This document shows, in pieces, positions 8,419 to 16,481 of a stretch of DNA of 64,000 nucleotides. Each line of letters starts with the position of its first letter. Position 1 is the stretch's first letter. A program made the position numbers and the translations under genes. The notes under the pieces are model-generated. The model was not told where the DNA came from and searched no databases. It saw only the letters and a program-made list of their open reading frames with translations. The stretch comes from Vibrio lentus (GTDB taxonomy: Bacteria > Pseudomonadota > Gammaproteobacteria > Enterobacterales > Vibrionaceae), in contig NZ_MCZK01000168.1 of the NCBI RefSeq assembly GCF_002875945.1, positions 1 through 64,000 on the forward strand, given 5' to 3'.

Positions 8419-9186
8419 TTACGAAGAGCCAAACAACGACCATGCAGAGACAGCCATCAAATACCCACCAATCAACATCAGCACAATAAACACCAGCTTT
8501 CTGAGTTGATCATTGGACAACGGCGGTGGGAAGCGCCGAGCAAACATAGTGACAAGCGCCACCAAAGGGACAGCGATCGCAGATAACCACAATATGCTCG
8601 GTTCCATGTCGCCTGCAGCGTAGACATTGACAGTACGGGACATCGACGTACAAGCGAAAACCATCAGCAGTGTGCTTCGCACCAGATCAAGCGTAAAAGG
8701 TTGTCGATAGAGATGATAAACAATCGGTGGACCTGCCATCCCAAACAACCCTCCCGCTAACCCAGAGCTAAAACCAGACAACAAAAACGATACGGTTGCC
8801 GAGCGATCCTTTCTGGTTTTAGGTTTGAACATAAAACTCACACCGGCGAACAACACCATCGCACCCAATAGTCCTCGGAGAATATGCGTTGCCGAATCGC
8901 TCAACTCATCCAGCAAGAACACCCCCATCGATACGCCGGGGATAATACCGATCACTAACACCACCAGTATCTTGAGTTCACCAAGCAGTGGCTTACCCAT
9001 CAACGCAACCAAGCAATTGAACAAGGTCACAATACTGACCACAGCGGCTATGACGGGTAAAGAAACCAGATTAAGGCTGACCGTCAAACCAATCACGATG
9101 ATACCAAGCCCAAAACCCGTGACGGTTTGGAAATAAGTACCTACCGCGATGGTGGCAAGAATGGCGAGTAAAACAGGTAACTCCAT
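8419..9186 (-). CDS. tauE: TauE/SafE (TSUP) family anion exporter, probable sulfite exporter
   Basis: The 255-residue protein is hydrophobic throughout with about eight membrane segments, and repeats the TSUP pattern of glycine/proline-rich helices (FQTVTGFGLGIIVIGLTV near the N-terminus, SGLAGGLFGMAGPPIVYHL in the second half). Members of this family export sulfite or related sulfonates; one next to xsc and pta is expected to remove the sulfite that Xsc releases. AGGA precedes the ATG. It is transcribed after pta, 78 bp downstream, probably in one operon. SafE-type sulfoacetate export is the main alternative, given the aldehyde dehydrogenase downstream of iclR. Confidence 0.85.
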   Translation of the reverse strand: MELPVLLAILATIAVGTYFQTVTGFGLGIIVIGLTVSLNLVSLPVIAAVVSIVTLFNCLVALMGKPLLGELKILVVLVIGIIPGVSMGVFLLDELSDSATHILRGLLGAMVLFAGVSFMFKPKTRKDRSATVSFLLSGFSSGLAGGLFGMAGPPIVYHLYRQPFTLDLVRSTLLMVFACTSMSRTVNVYAAGDMEPSILWLSAIAVPLVALVTMFARRFPPPLSNDQLRKLVFIVLMLIGGYLMAVSAWSLFGSS

Positions 9187-9264
9187 TAGCTATCCTAATT
9201 AGGTTGTTTTGGGTTTGATTTGAATGTGAGTGCGAATTTGAGTACTAGATACTAGAGTGAGATG

Positions 9265-10338
9265 TTAATACCGGAACTCAAATGCCGACTCTTCTTTTTC
9301 TTCAACATTAGCTTCAGTATCAGCCATAGAGCTAGACACTTTCCCTTGCTGAGCTTGTACGGCAGTCACCGCAATTACATTAAAGATATCCTCTGCGCTA
9401 CACCCTCTGGATAAGTCATTGGCTGGCTGATTCAATCCTTGCAGTAACGGGCCAATCGCCACCGCGCCACCTAGCCTTTCTGCGAGTTTGTAGCCTATGT
9501 TCCCCGCTTCTAAGTTAGGGAATATCAACACATTCGATTGGCCTTTCACTTCGGAATCGGGCAGCTTTTTTGCGGCAATTTCAGTCACAATCGCGGCATC
9601 GAGTTGAACGTCCTGATCGACGGCGATTCCGGGACAGCGTTGCTTCACTAACTGAGCGGCATTACGAACCTTATCGACCGATTCGTGTTTAGCGCTGCCG
9701 TTGGTAGAAAATGACAACATTGCGACTTTAGGTTCTTCCATCAGCAGCGTTTGAGCACTGTTTGAGGCGGCTACTGCAATGGAGGCCAGCTCGGTTTCAT
9801 TGGGGTTAATCACCAAACCACAATCACTGAAAATCATGCCACCTTTAAGGTTATGGAAAGGCTCACACAACATCATCAGAAAGAAGCTGGATACTAATTC
9901 ACTGTCTGGTGCTGGCCCAATAATCTGCAGCGCCGCTCGTACTACATCAGACGTAGTGTAAACCGCACCATTCACGGTGCCATCTACTAACCCTTCCCTT
10001 ACCATCAAGTTGGCAAAAACAAGCGGGTCTTTGACCATTTCTAAAGCATCGTCGTACGACATGCCTTTGGCTTTCCTTAACTGATGAAGCCGCTCGGCTA
10101 ACACTTCTTTAAGTGCGGATGCCTCAGGTGAAACAATGTGAATGCCGGCGAGATTAATGTGGTTCAACTGCGCTGCTTCGATAATCGCCTTTTCATCACC
10201 GACCAGCGTGATGTAAGCGAGCTGTTTATCTATCGCCAATCGCGCCGCTTTGAGTACACGAGGGTCTTCTGCTTCGCTCAAAACCACTCGCTTACGATCT
10301 AGGTGAGCCTTATCAATAATCCGTTCAATCGCCTTCAT
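9265..10338 (-). CDS. pta: Phosphate acetyltransferase (short form)
   Basis: Pta transfers the acetyl group of acetyl phosphate to CoA, here using the product of Xsc. The 357 residues contain only the catalytic PTA/PTB domain, unlike the roughly 700-residue housekeeping Pta with its N-terminal regulatory part. Family segments include VVLSEAEDPRVLKAARLA near the N-terminus, the TVNGAVYTTSDVVRAALQIIG region, and SNVLIFPNLEAGNIGYKLAERL late in the protein. The last 25 residues are acidic and not conserved. It is divergent from the IclR gene, with a 22-bp-spaced repeat of TTCCA in between. Confidence 0.93.
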   Translation of the reverse strand: MKAIERIIDKAHLDRKRVVLSEAEDPRVLKAARLAIDKQLAYITLVGDEKAIIEAAQLNHINLAGIHIVSPEASALKEVLAERLHQLRKAKGMSYDDALEMVKDPLVFANLMVREGLVDGTVNGAVYTTSDVVRAALQIIGPAPDSELVSSFFLMMLCEPFHNLKGGMIFSDCGLVINPNETELASIAVAASNSAQTLLMEEPKVAMLSFSTNGSAKHESVDKVRNAAQLVKQRCPGIAVDQDVQLDAAIVTEIAAKKLPDSEVKGQSNVLIFPNLEAGNIGYKLAERLGGAVAIGPLLQGLNQPANDLSRGCSAEDIFNVIAVTAVQAQQGKVSSSMADTEANVEEKEESAFEFRY

Positions 10339-10344
10339 TTTAAA

Positions 10345-10372
10345 ATTCCATTTATTGAGATTAATTGTTCCA
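10345..10372. promoter_or_regulatory. Candidate IclR-family operator in the pta/iclR promoter region
   Basis: TTCCA occurs at 10346-10350 and again at 10368-10372, exactly 22 bp (two helical turns) apart. The second copy is part of AATTGTTCCA (10363-10372), whose reverse complement TGGAACAATT also occurs upstream of xsc at 5513-5522. The site sits just upstream of the pta start and within the divergent promoter of iclR. Confidence 0.45.
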
Positions 10373-10492
10373 TAATTTATATTTATATTATTGAAATAAT
10401 AAAAAAGGTCAAATTTTATTCAGATAATTGAAGATTTTTAATTTGCTATGTACACTCTTATACATAGACATATCGCAAGGATGAATCACTGT

Positions 10493-11275
10493 ATGCAAAC
10501 AGAAACACCACAAGTTCAAGGAGATACGCCCACGCTCCGACTTTTTGCACTATTAGAGGTGATAGCGCAAAAAGATGAGTTTATTTCTCTTCAAGGGCTC
10601 GTCGAAGAAACCGGACTACCGAAACCCACTCTGCACCGCATGCTGCAACAATTGGAAGCCGCGGGCATCATTCAAAGAGATGGTGACGAAAAGCATTACA
10701 GCTCTGGTATTCGACTCAGAAAGCTTGCTGAAAATCTGCTGTTCAATAGCACCATGCACAGTGCACGACGCACTATTCTTGAAAACCTTCGAGCAGAAGT
10801 CGGCGAAAGCTGCAACCTAACGGCACTGTCGAGCGGTGAAATCATCTATCTTGATCGCGCAGAAACCGAAGCCCCGCTGCGCTTCCATCTACAGCCCGGC
10901 TCTCGCGTACCCGTGCATTGCTCAGCCACAGGCAAACTGTTTTTGGCACACATGTCGAAATCACAACGCAGAAGACTGATCGAAAGTGTGCCACTCACTC
11001 AATACACAGTGAAAACCATTACCGACTATTCGACATTAGAGAAAGACATCGAAGAAGCGAAGATCCAAGGTTTTGCGATTGATGATGAAGAGTTCTTACC
11101 AGGGCTAGTCTGTATCGCCGTATTGATACCGTCTTCTACTGGCCAATCCAATCTTGGCTTAGCAATACAAGCACCAGTGATTCGAGTAAAACCAGACGAA
11201 GCGATCAAGTTTCTGCCAGCTCTTCAAAAAGCAGCCAAAGCGCTCGCGAAGATAGAGTCTGATAACTGGGGCTAG
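10493..11275 (+). CDS. IclR-family transcriptional regulator (probable taurine/acetyl phosphate pathway regulator)
   Basis: The protein has an N-terminal winged helix (TLRLFALLEVIAQ, then LVEETGLPKPTLHRMLQQLEAAGII) followed by the IclR effector domain with GESCNLTALSSGEIIYLDR, VPVHCSATGKLFLA and a C-terminal GLVCIAVLIPSSTGQSNLGLAIQ. The effector domain carries the usual Cys-Ala/Ser segment. I place the start at ATG 10493 (261 residues), 12 bases after AAGG; upstream ATGs at 10448 and 10481 are possible but the extra residues do not resemble the family. It is divergent from pta. Its position and the shared motif upstream of xsc and pta suggest it controls both. Confidence 0.9.
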   Translation: MQTETPQVQGDTPTLRLFALLEVIAQKDEFISLQGLVEETGLPKPTLHRMLQQLEAAGIIQRDGDEKHYSSGIRLRKLAENLLFNSTMHSARRTILENLRAEVGESCNLTALSSGEIIYLDRAETEAPLRFHLQPGSRVPVHCSATGKLFLAHMSKSQRRRLIESVPLTQYTVKTITDYSTLEKDIEEAKIQGFAIDDEEFLPGLVCIAVLIPSSTGQSNLGLAIQAPVIRVKPDEAIKFLPALQKAAKALAKIESDNWG

Positions 11276-11328
11276 TGAGAAGATTTATCTCAGAGAATAG
11301 CCAAGATTAGAGAATTAACATCCATGCC

Positions 11329-11355
11329 CTTCGACCAATGAACATTTGGTCGAAG
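11329..11355. terminator. Perfect 10-bp hairpin between iclR and the aldehyde dehydrogenase gene
   Basis: CTTCGACCAA at 11329-11338 pairs exactly with TTGGTCGAAG at 11346-11355 with a 7-base loop. No T tract follows, so it may be a weak terminator of iclR, an RNA-processing site, or a dyad operator for the next gene. Confidence 0.45.
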
Positions 11356-11422
11356 TCATTTGAACACTCGCCAACCCGCACATAAGCAACACGTCTAAAG
11401 TAATCACAACAAAGGAATCACG

Positions 11423-12850
11423 ATGCTAAACATTAAGAACCAGCACTTACTCTCTTTTATGGTGACAGAAGCGAACAACGCAGTTGCAGTCACAAACCCA
11501 GCAACGGGTGAGCTTATTGGGCATGCGCCAATCTCATCCGAGGCGGAGTTAGAGAGCGCTATCGAGCGCGCTCATGTTGCGCAGAAAGAGTGGGCAAAAA
11601 TTCCCGCGAAATCCCGTGCTGCATTGCTAAGTGGTTGGCATCAACTGATCCTTGAAAACAAGGAGGATCTTGCTCGCCTAATGACCATTGAACAAGGTAA
11701 GCCGTTAGCAGAAGCAACGGGCGAAGTGGTGTATGGTGCGAGCTTTATTGAATGGTTTGCAGAAGAAGCCAAGCGCACCTATGGTGACTCCATTCCTAGC
11801 ACAGTCGCTGGCAAACGCTTAGTGACCATCAAGCAGCCGATTGGAGTCGCGTGTGCGATTACGCCATGGAACTTTCCGATTGCGATGATCACTCGTAAGG
11901 CCGCTCCAGCCCTTGCTGCTGGCTGTAGTTTTATAGTGAAGCCCTCAGACGAGACGCCGCTTTCTGCATTTGCTGTGGTTGAACTGGCTTATCAAGCGGG
12001 CATTCCTAAAGATCTACTTCAAGTGGTGCTAGGTGATAGCCCAGAACAGATCGGTGAGCTTTTCACATCACACCCACTGATCAAAAAGATCTCTTTTACT
12101 GGTTCGACTCGAGTCGGTAGTATCTTGATGGCTCAAGCTGCAAAAGGCATTAAGCGCACTTCAATGGAACTGGGTGGCAACGCACCGTTTATCGTGTTTG
12201 ACGATGCGGATATCGACGCTGCCGTTCAAGGCGCAATGGCTTCAAAATTCCGTAATGCAGGCCAAACCTGTGTTTGTGCGAACCGTTTCTACGTTCATAG
12301 CAAGGTGCATGACGAGTTTGTAGCAAAATTCGACCAAGCCGTTCAGCAGCTCAAAATTGGCAACGGCTTAGATGAAGGTGTCACTATTGGCCCTGTTATC
12401 AGTGAAAGAGCGAAACAGAACATTCAAGGTTTGATTGACCGAGCGATTGAACAAGGTGCGCAGCCTGTCACCCCAACTCAAGCGCTTAATGGCTTGTTCA
12501 TTCAGCCTGTGGTTCTTAAAGATGCGAAACACAGCATGGACATCGTTCAACAGGAAATCTTTGGCCCAGTCGCGCCTGTGATGAAATTTGAGACTGATGA
12601 AGAACTCATCGAGATGGCGAACGACACCATTTATGGTTTGGCGTCTTACTTCTACAGCCAAAATATCCACCGCGTATGGCAGGTCGCAGAAGCACTTGAA
12701 TACGGCATGGTTGGCATTAATGACGGCATGATCTCAACTGAGGTTGCACCTTTTGGTGGGGTTAAGCAGTCAGGTATTGGCCGTGAAGGCGCTAAAGAAG
12801 GCATCGATGAGTACATGGATATCAAGTACCTGTGCTTTGGTAGTAACTAG
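11423..12850 (+). CDS. NAD(P)-dependent aldehyde dehydrogenase, succinate-semialdehyde type
   Basis: The 475 residues form a complete aldehyde dehydrogenase of the GabD branch. The sequence shows the ITPWNFPIAMITRK cofactor-binding segment, the SFTGSTRVG turn, the catalytic glutamate in MELGGNAPF and the catalytic cysteine in NAGQTCVCANRF. GabD oxidises succinate semialdehyde to succinate. Because it stands alone, with no GABA transaminase, and follows a taurine cluster with a TauE/SafE-type exporter, it could instead be a sulfoacetaldehyde dehydrogenase (SafD), which is a member of the same superfamily. AAAGGA precedes the ATG at 11423; an alternative ATG lies at 11459. Confidence 0.85.
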   Translation: MLNIKNQHLLSFMVTEANNAVAVTNPATGELIGHAPISSEAELESAIERAHVAQKEWAKIPAKSRAALLSGWHQLILENKEDLARLMTIEQGKPLAEATGEVVYGASFIEWFAEEAKRTYGDSIPSTVAGKRLVTIKQPIGVACAITPWNFPIAMITRKAAPALAAGCSFIVKPSDETPLSAFAVVELAYQAGIPKDLLQVVLGDSPEQIGELFTSHPLIKKISFTGSTRVGSILMAQAAKGIKRTSMELGGNAPFIVFDDADIDAAVQGAMASKFRNAGQTCVCANRFYVHSKVHDEFVAKFDQAVQQLKIGNGLDEGVTIGPVISERAKQNIQGLIDRAIEQGAQPVTPTQALNGLFIQPVVLKDAKHSMDIVQQEIFGPVAPVMKFETDEELIEMANDTIYGLASYFYSQNIHRVWQVAEALEYGMVGINDGMISTEVAPFGGVKQSGIGREGAKEGIDEYMDIKYLCFGSN

Positions 12851-12972
12851 GTCTCGGAAATAGTTAGGCTTGGTCGTAACTAAGCCTGACTCTTAAACAT
12901 CAGCAAGCTTAAACATCGAATATCCCAACTAACACCTTTCTTCTGAGCTTCGCCCACACACCCAAAAAAGCC

Positions 12973-13001
12973 AAAAAAAAGCCGCGCTAAATTAGCGCGG
13001 C
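12973..13001 (-). terminator. Rho-independent terminator of glcB
   Basis: CCGCGCTAA and TTAGCGCGG form a GC-rich stem at 12982-13000. On the minus strand it is followed by a run of eight T (12973-12980). It lies 44 bases beyond the malate synthase stop. Confidence 0.85.
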
Positions 13002-13044
13002 ACCTTGGGCTCGGTTCAAATAGGGGTACTTCTTTTTTTATTAT

Positions 13045-15231
13045 TTATTGTGCGGTTCCTTTCAGCTTCAGTCGCATCGCATGCAACACAGGCTCGGTGT
13101 AACCACTTGGCTGAACACAGCCTTCAAATACCAGCTGGCAAGCCGCTGAAAAAGCGATGCTGTTTTCAAAATCTGGCGCCATATTACGGTAGCTAGAATC
13201 ACCTGCATTCTGTCCATCAACCACTGCCGCCATACGTTTCATGGTTTTCATTACTTGGGCTTCATCGCAAATGCCATGGCGTAACCAGTTAGCGATGTGT
13301 TGGCTCGAAATACGCAATGTCGCGCGGTCTTCCATTAAGCCTACATCGTTAATATCTGGCACTTTTGAACAACCGACTCCTTGGTCAATCCAACGAACTA
13401 CGTAGCCAAGAATACCTTGAGTATTGTTGTCCAATTCATTTTGGATATCTTTCGCAATCAGCTTTTGATTGCCTAGTAGTGGGATAGTCAGAATATCGTC
13501 AACGTTCGCTCTCACACGCTCGCGAAGCTCTTTCTGACGGCTTGGTACACTCACCTTGTGATAATGAAGAGCATGCAAAGTCGCGGCAGTTGGAGAAGGA
13601 ACCCAAGCAGTATTTGCGCCCGCTTGAGGATGTCCGATTTTCGCGTCCATCATCTTGGCCATGTTGTCCGGCTCTGGCCACATACCTTTACCTATCTGGG
13701 CTTTACCTTGCAAGCCACAAGCCAAACCAAGATCAACGTTTTGATCTTCGTAAGCGCCAATCCAAGTCATGGTTTTCAGCTGTGTTTTCGGAGCAAATGG
13801 TCCTGCTTCCATGCTGGTGTGAATTTCATCACCGGTTCGGTCTAAGAAACCGGTGTTGATAAACACGACACGGTCTTTAGCCGCGCGGATACATTCTTTA
13901 AGGTTGACTGAAGTACGACGCTCTTCGTCCATGATGCCGACTTTGATCGTGAATCGGTCTAAGCCTAATGCATCTTCAATGCGACCAAACAGTTCATTGG
14001 TGAAGGCGACTTCTTCAGGACCATGCATCTTAGGTTTTACAATATTGATGCTGTTCGCGGTCGAGTTTTGGTACGCGCTGTTGCCTTTTAAATCATGCAT
14101 CGCGATTAGCGAAGTGATCATGCCATCCATAATACCTTCAGGCACTTCATTGCCTTGAGCATCAATAATGGCAGGGTTGGTCATGAGGTGACCCACGTTG
14201 CGGATGAACAACATGCTGCGACCTTTCAGCGAGATCTCGCCACCCGTCACACTGGTGTATTGGCGATCTGGATTGAGGTTACGAACGATGATTTTGCCGT
14301 TTTTCTCTAGCGACTCTTGTAAGTCACCTTTCATTAAGCCTAACCAGTTACGGTAAGCCAATGCTTTGTCTTCACCATCGACCGCAGCTACTGAGTCTTC
14401 GCAATCCATAATGGTGGTGAGAGCCGATTCCACCAGCACATCTTTAATACCAGCCACATCAACGCTGCCAATTGGTGCGCTCGGGTCAATTTGAATTTCG
14501 ATATGTAGATTATTGTGCTTAAGCAAAATGCTTGAAGGCGCACTTGCATCACCTTGGTAACCAATGAACTGGTTGCGATCAATGAGAGTGACTTCTTCGC
14601 CGTTATCTAAGGTCGCTGTCAGTGTATTGCCAATGCTGACGTTGCTGATGCTGTATTTGGTTACGTCTTTGTGGGAGACACCGTTGAGAGGTGCCGCGTC
14701 ATCAAGGAAACCTCGAGCGTAGCTCACTACTTTAGCGCCACGAACAGGGTTAAAGCTGCCACCTTTTTCTGCACCATCACTTTCGCTGATGACATCGGTT
14801 CCGTAGAGCGCATCGTATAAACTGCCCCAACGCGCATTAGCCGCGTTAAGTGCAAAACGTGCATTCATAATAGGTACAACAAGCTGCGGGCCCGCTTGTG
14901 TTGCAATTTCAGGCTCAACGCTTGCGGTGGTTACTTGAAAGTCTTCACCCTCAGGGACTAAGTAGCCAATCTGTTGTAAGAATTGTTTGTACTCGGCCGC
15001 ATCTAGCGTTTGTCCAGCACGCTCTTGGTGCCAAACGTCAATTTGATGTTGAAGATCGTCGCGCTTAATAAGCAATGCGCGGTTCTTTGGAGCCAAATCT
15101 TCAAGGATGGTTGCAAATGATTGCCAAAAGTCTTCAGCGACAATGCCTGTTCCAGGAATGACCTGATCATTAATTAATTGGTAGAGGGTGCTATCAATGT
15201 TCAAGCTTCCCTGTTGAATACGACTGCTCAT
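13045..15231 (-). CDS. glcB: Malate synthase G
   Basis: Malate synthase G condenses glyoxylate with acetyl-CoA to malate, the second step of the glyoxylate shunt. The 728 residues are the length of the G isoform (about 720), well above the A isoform (about 530). Recognisable segments include TTIMDCEDSVAAVDGEDK, FIRNVGHLMTNPAI, the KVGIMDEERRTSVNLKECI active-site region and FINTGFLDRTGDEIHTSM. It is cytoplasmic. It lies between the aldehyde dehydrogenase and isocitrate lyase and has its own terminator. TTACTTAAC occurs twice in the promoter, at 15271-15279 and 15309-15317. Confidence 0.97.
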   Translation of the reverse strand: MSSRIQQGSLNIDSTLYQLINDQVIPGTGIVAEDFWQSFATILEDLAPKNRALLIKRDDLQHQIDVWHQERAGQTLDAAEYKQFLQQIGYLVPEGEDFQVTTASVEPEIATQAGPQLVVPIMNARFALNAANARWGSLYDALYGTDVISESDGAEKGGSFNPVRGAKVVSYARGFLDDAAPLNGVSHKDVTKYSISNVSIGNTLTATLDNGEEVTLIDRNQFIGYQGDASAPSSILLKHNNLHIEIQIDPSAPIGSVDVAGIKDVLVESALTTIMDCEDSVAAVDGEDKALAYRNWLGLMKGDLQESLEKNGKIIVRNLNPDRQYTSVTGGEISLKGRSMLFIRNVGHLMTNPAIIDAQGNEVPEGIMDGMITSLIAMHDLKGNSAYQNSTANSINIVKPKMHGPEEVAFTNELFGRIEDALGLDRFTIKVGIMDEERRTSVNLKECIRAAKDRVVFINTGFLDRTGDEIHTSMEAGPFAPKTQLKTMTWIGAYEDQNVDLGLACGLQGKAQIGKGMWPEPDNMAKMMDAKIGHPQAGANTAWVPSPTAATLHALHYHKVSVPSRQKELRERVRANVDDILTIPLLGNQKLIAKDIQNELDNNTQGILGYVVRWIDQGVGCSKVPDINDVGLMEDRATLRISSQHIANWLRHGICDEAQVMKTMKRMAAVVDGQNAGDSSYRNMAPDFENSIAFSAACQLVFEGCVQPSGYTEPVLHAMRLKLKGTAQ

Positions 15232-15386
15232 AAAATCTCTCTCAAGCTAACTGATGACTACTCAATATATTTACTTAACTGACTTAAATTTAAATAACTA
15301 GTTTAAACTTACTTAACGGGCGTAAATTTAGCTAATTTATGCCAGTTATACTGGATATTCATACAAAAAATACCCTACAAACTGTG

Positions 15387-16340
15387 TTATTCCGTCACGC
15401 CACTCTCTATTTCATTGGCGACACTTTTAATCAATCGACGCATCCACTGATGGTCAGGATTGGTTTGTAATAATGGACTCCACGCCATTTTCACCTCAAA
15501 GGGTTCAATAGCGAATGGCGCAGGTTTGATTAACAACCTAGGGTTATTGCGCTGTAATTGCGCGGCTTTGGTTGGGATGGTCAGGATCAGGTTCTTCTGT
15601 TGAGCGAAAAGAATCGCCGACAAATAGTGTCGTGTGAACACCGTGATATTACGTGTTTTACCAATGCGCATTAGTGCTTCATCAATCCACCCGAGCTTTT
15701 GTGCTTCGCTTGGGTTGATCCCAACACCGGTCCCCATACCCGTCTTACTTACCCAGATATGTTGCGCCTTTAAATAAGACAAAATATCGAAGTTATCGGC
15801 TATCGGGTTATCACAACTAAATAAGCAAGAGAACCCGTCGTGCCAAAGGCTCATTTGGTGGAACGACTGTGGAATGTCGTCAAATCGGTTAATAATAATA
15901 TCAACAGTGCCTTGCTCCACATCCTGATAACTCACGTCACTTGGCGTCATGATATCCAGGCGTATTTTCGGTGCTATCTCGCTCAACTTTTTCAATAACG
16001 GCTGAATAATGGTCGACTCAGCATAGTCGCTCGCCATGATACGAAACACACGCTCGCTGTCTTCAGCATTAAACTCCGTGGTCGGCTGCAATGTCTTTTC
16101 TACATTCGCCAAGATGTTTCGAATCAGTGGCTGCAGTTTATGTGCTCGCTCGGTCGGTATCATCCCTTCACTGGTTCTCACCAATAGCGGATCTTCAAAC
16201 AGATCACGCAATCGACGCAGGCCATTACTCATGGCGGGCTGAGTTATTCCTAATTGATTTGCTGCTCGTGTAACGTTTCTTTCACGTAGCAACATGTCTA
16301 AATACACAAGTAAATTAAGGTCTATACGAGCAATATTCAT
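15387..16340 (-). CDS. LysR-family regulator divergent from isocitrate lyase
   Basis: The 317-residue protein has a typical LysR N-terminal helix-turn-helix (LNLLVYLDMLLRERNVTRAANQLGITQPAMSNGLRRLRDLFEDPLLVR) and a ligand-binding domain of the usual size. It lies 141 bp from aceA on the opposite strand, with a T-N11-A type dyad between the two genes. It is a likely regulator of isocitrate lyase and perhaps malate synthase. The ligand is not known; glyoxylate, isocitrate or acetyl-CoA would be reasonable candidates by pathway logic. Confidence 0.9.
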   Translation of the reverse strand: MNIARIDLNLLVYLDMLLRERNVTRAANQLGITQPAMSNGLRRLRDLFEDPLLVRTSEGMIPTERAHKLQPLIRNILANVEKTLQPTTEFNAEDSERVFRIMASDYAESTIIQPLLKKLSEIAPKIRLDIMTPSDVSYQDVEQGTVDIIINRFDDIPQSFHQMSLWHDGFSCLFSCDNPIADNFDILSYLKAQHIWVSKTGMGTGVGINPSEAQKLGWIDEALMRIGKTRNITVFTRHYLSAILFAQQKNLILTIPTKAAQLQRNNPRLLIKPAPFAIEPFEVKMAWSPLLQTNPDHQWMRRLIKSVANEIESGVTE

Positions 16341-16390
16341 AAGAAAAATACCGAATATAATAACTATAAATTAACAAAATTATCACATAC

Positions 16391-16414
16391 ATGGTTATTC
16401 TTTGTCCATGGTTA
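16391..16414. promoter_or_regulatory. Candidate LysR box between lysR and aceA
   Basis: ATGG at 16391-16394 and CCAT at 16406-16409 form a dyad separated by 11 bases, the form expected for a LysR-type binding site. CATGGTTA is also repeated directly at 16390-16397 and 16407-16414. The site lies 50 bp upstream of the LysR start and about 72 bp upstream of the aceA start. Confidence 0.5.
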
Positions 16415-16481
16415 GATTTAATCCAAATCGAATGACCTCGCCAAATTGGCCAACATGTCCACGTGAAACTAAGGAATAGTT

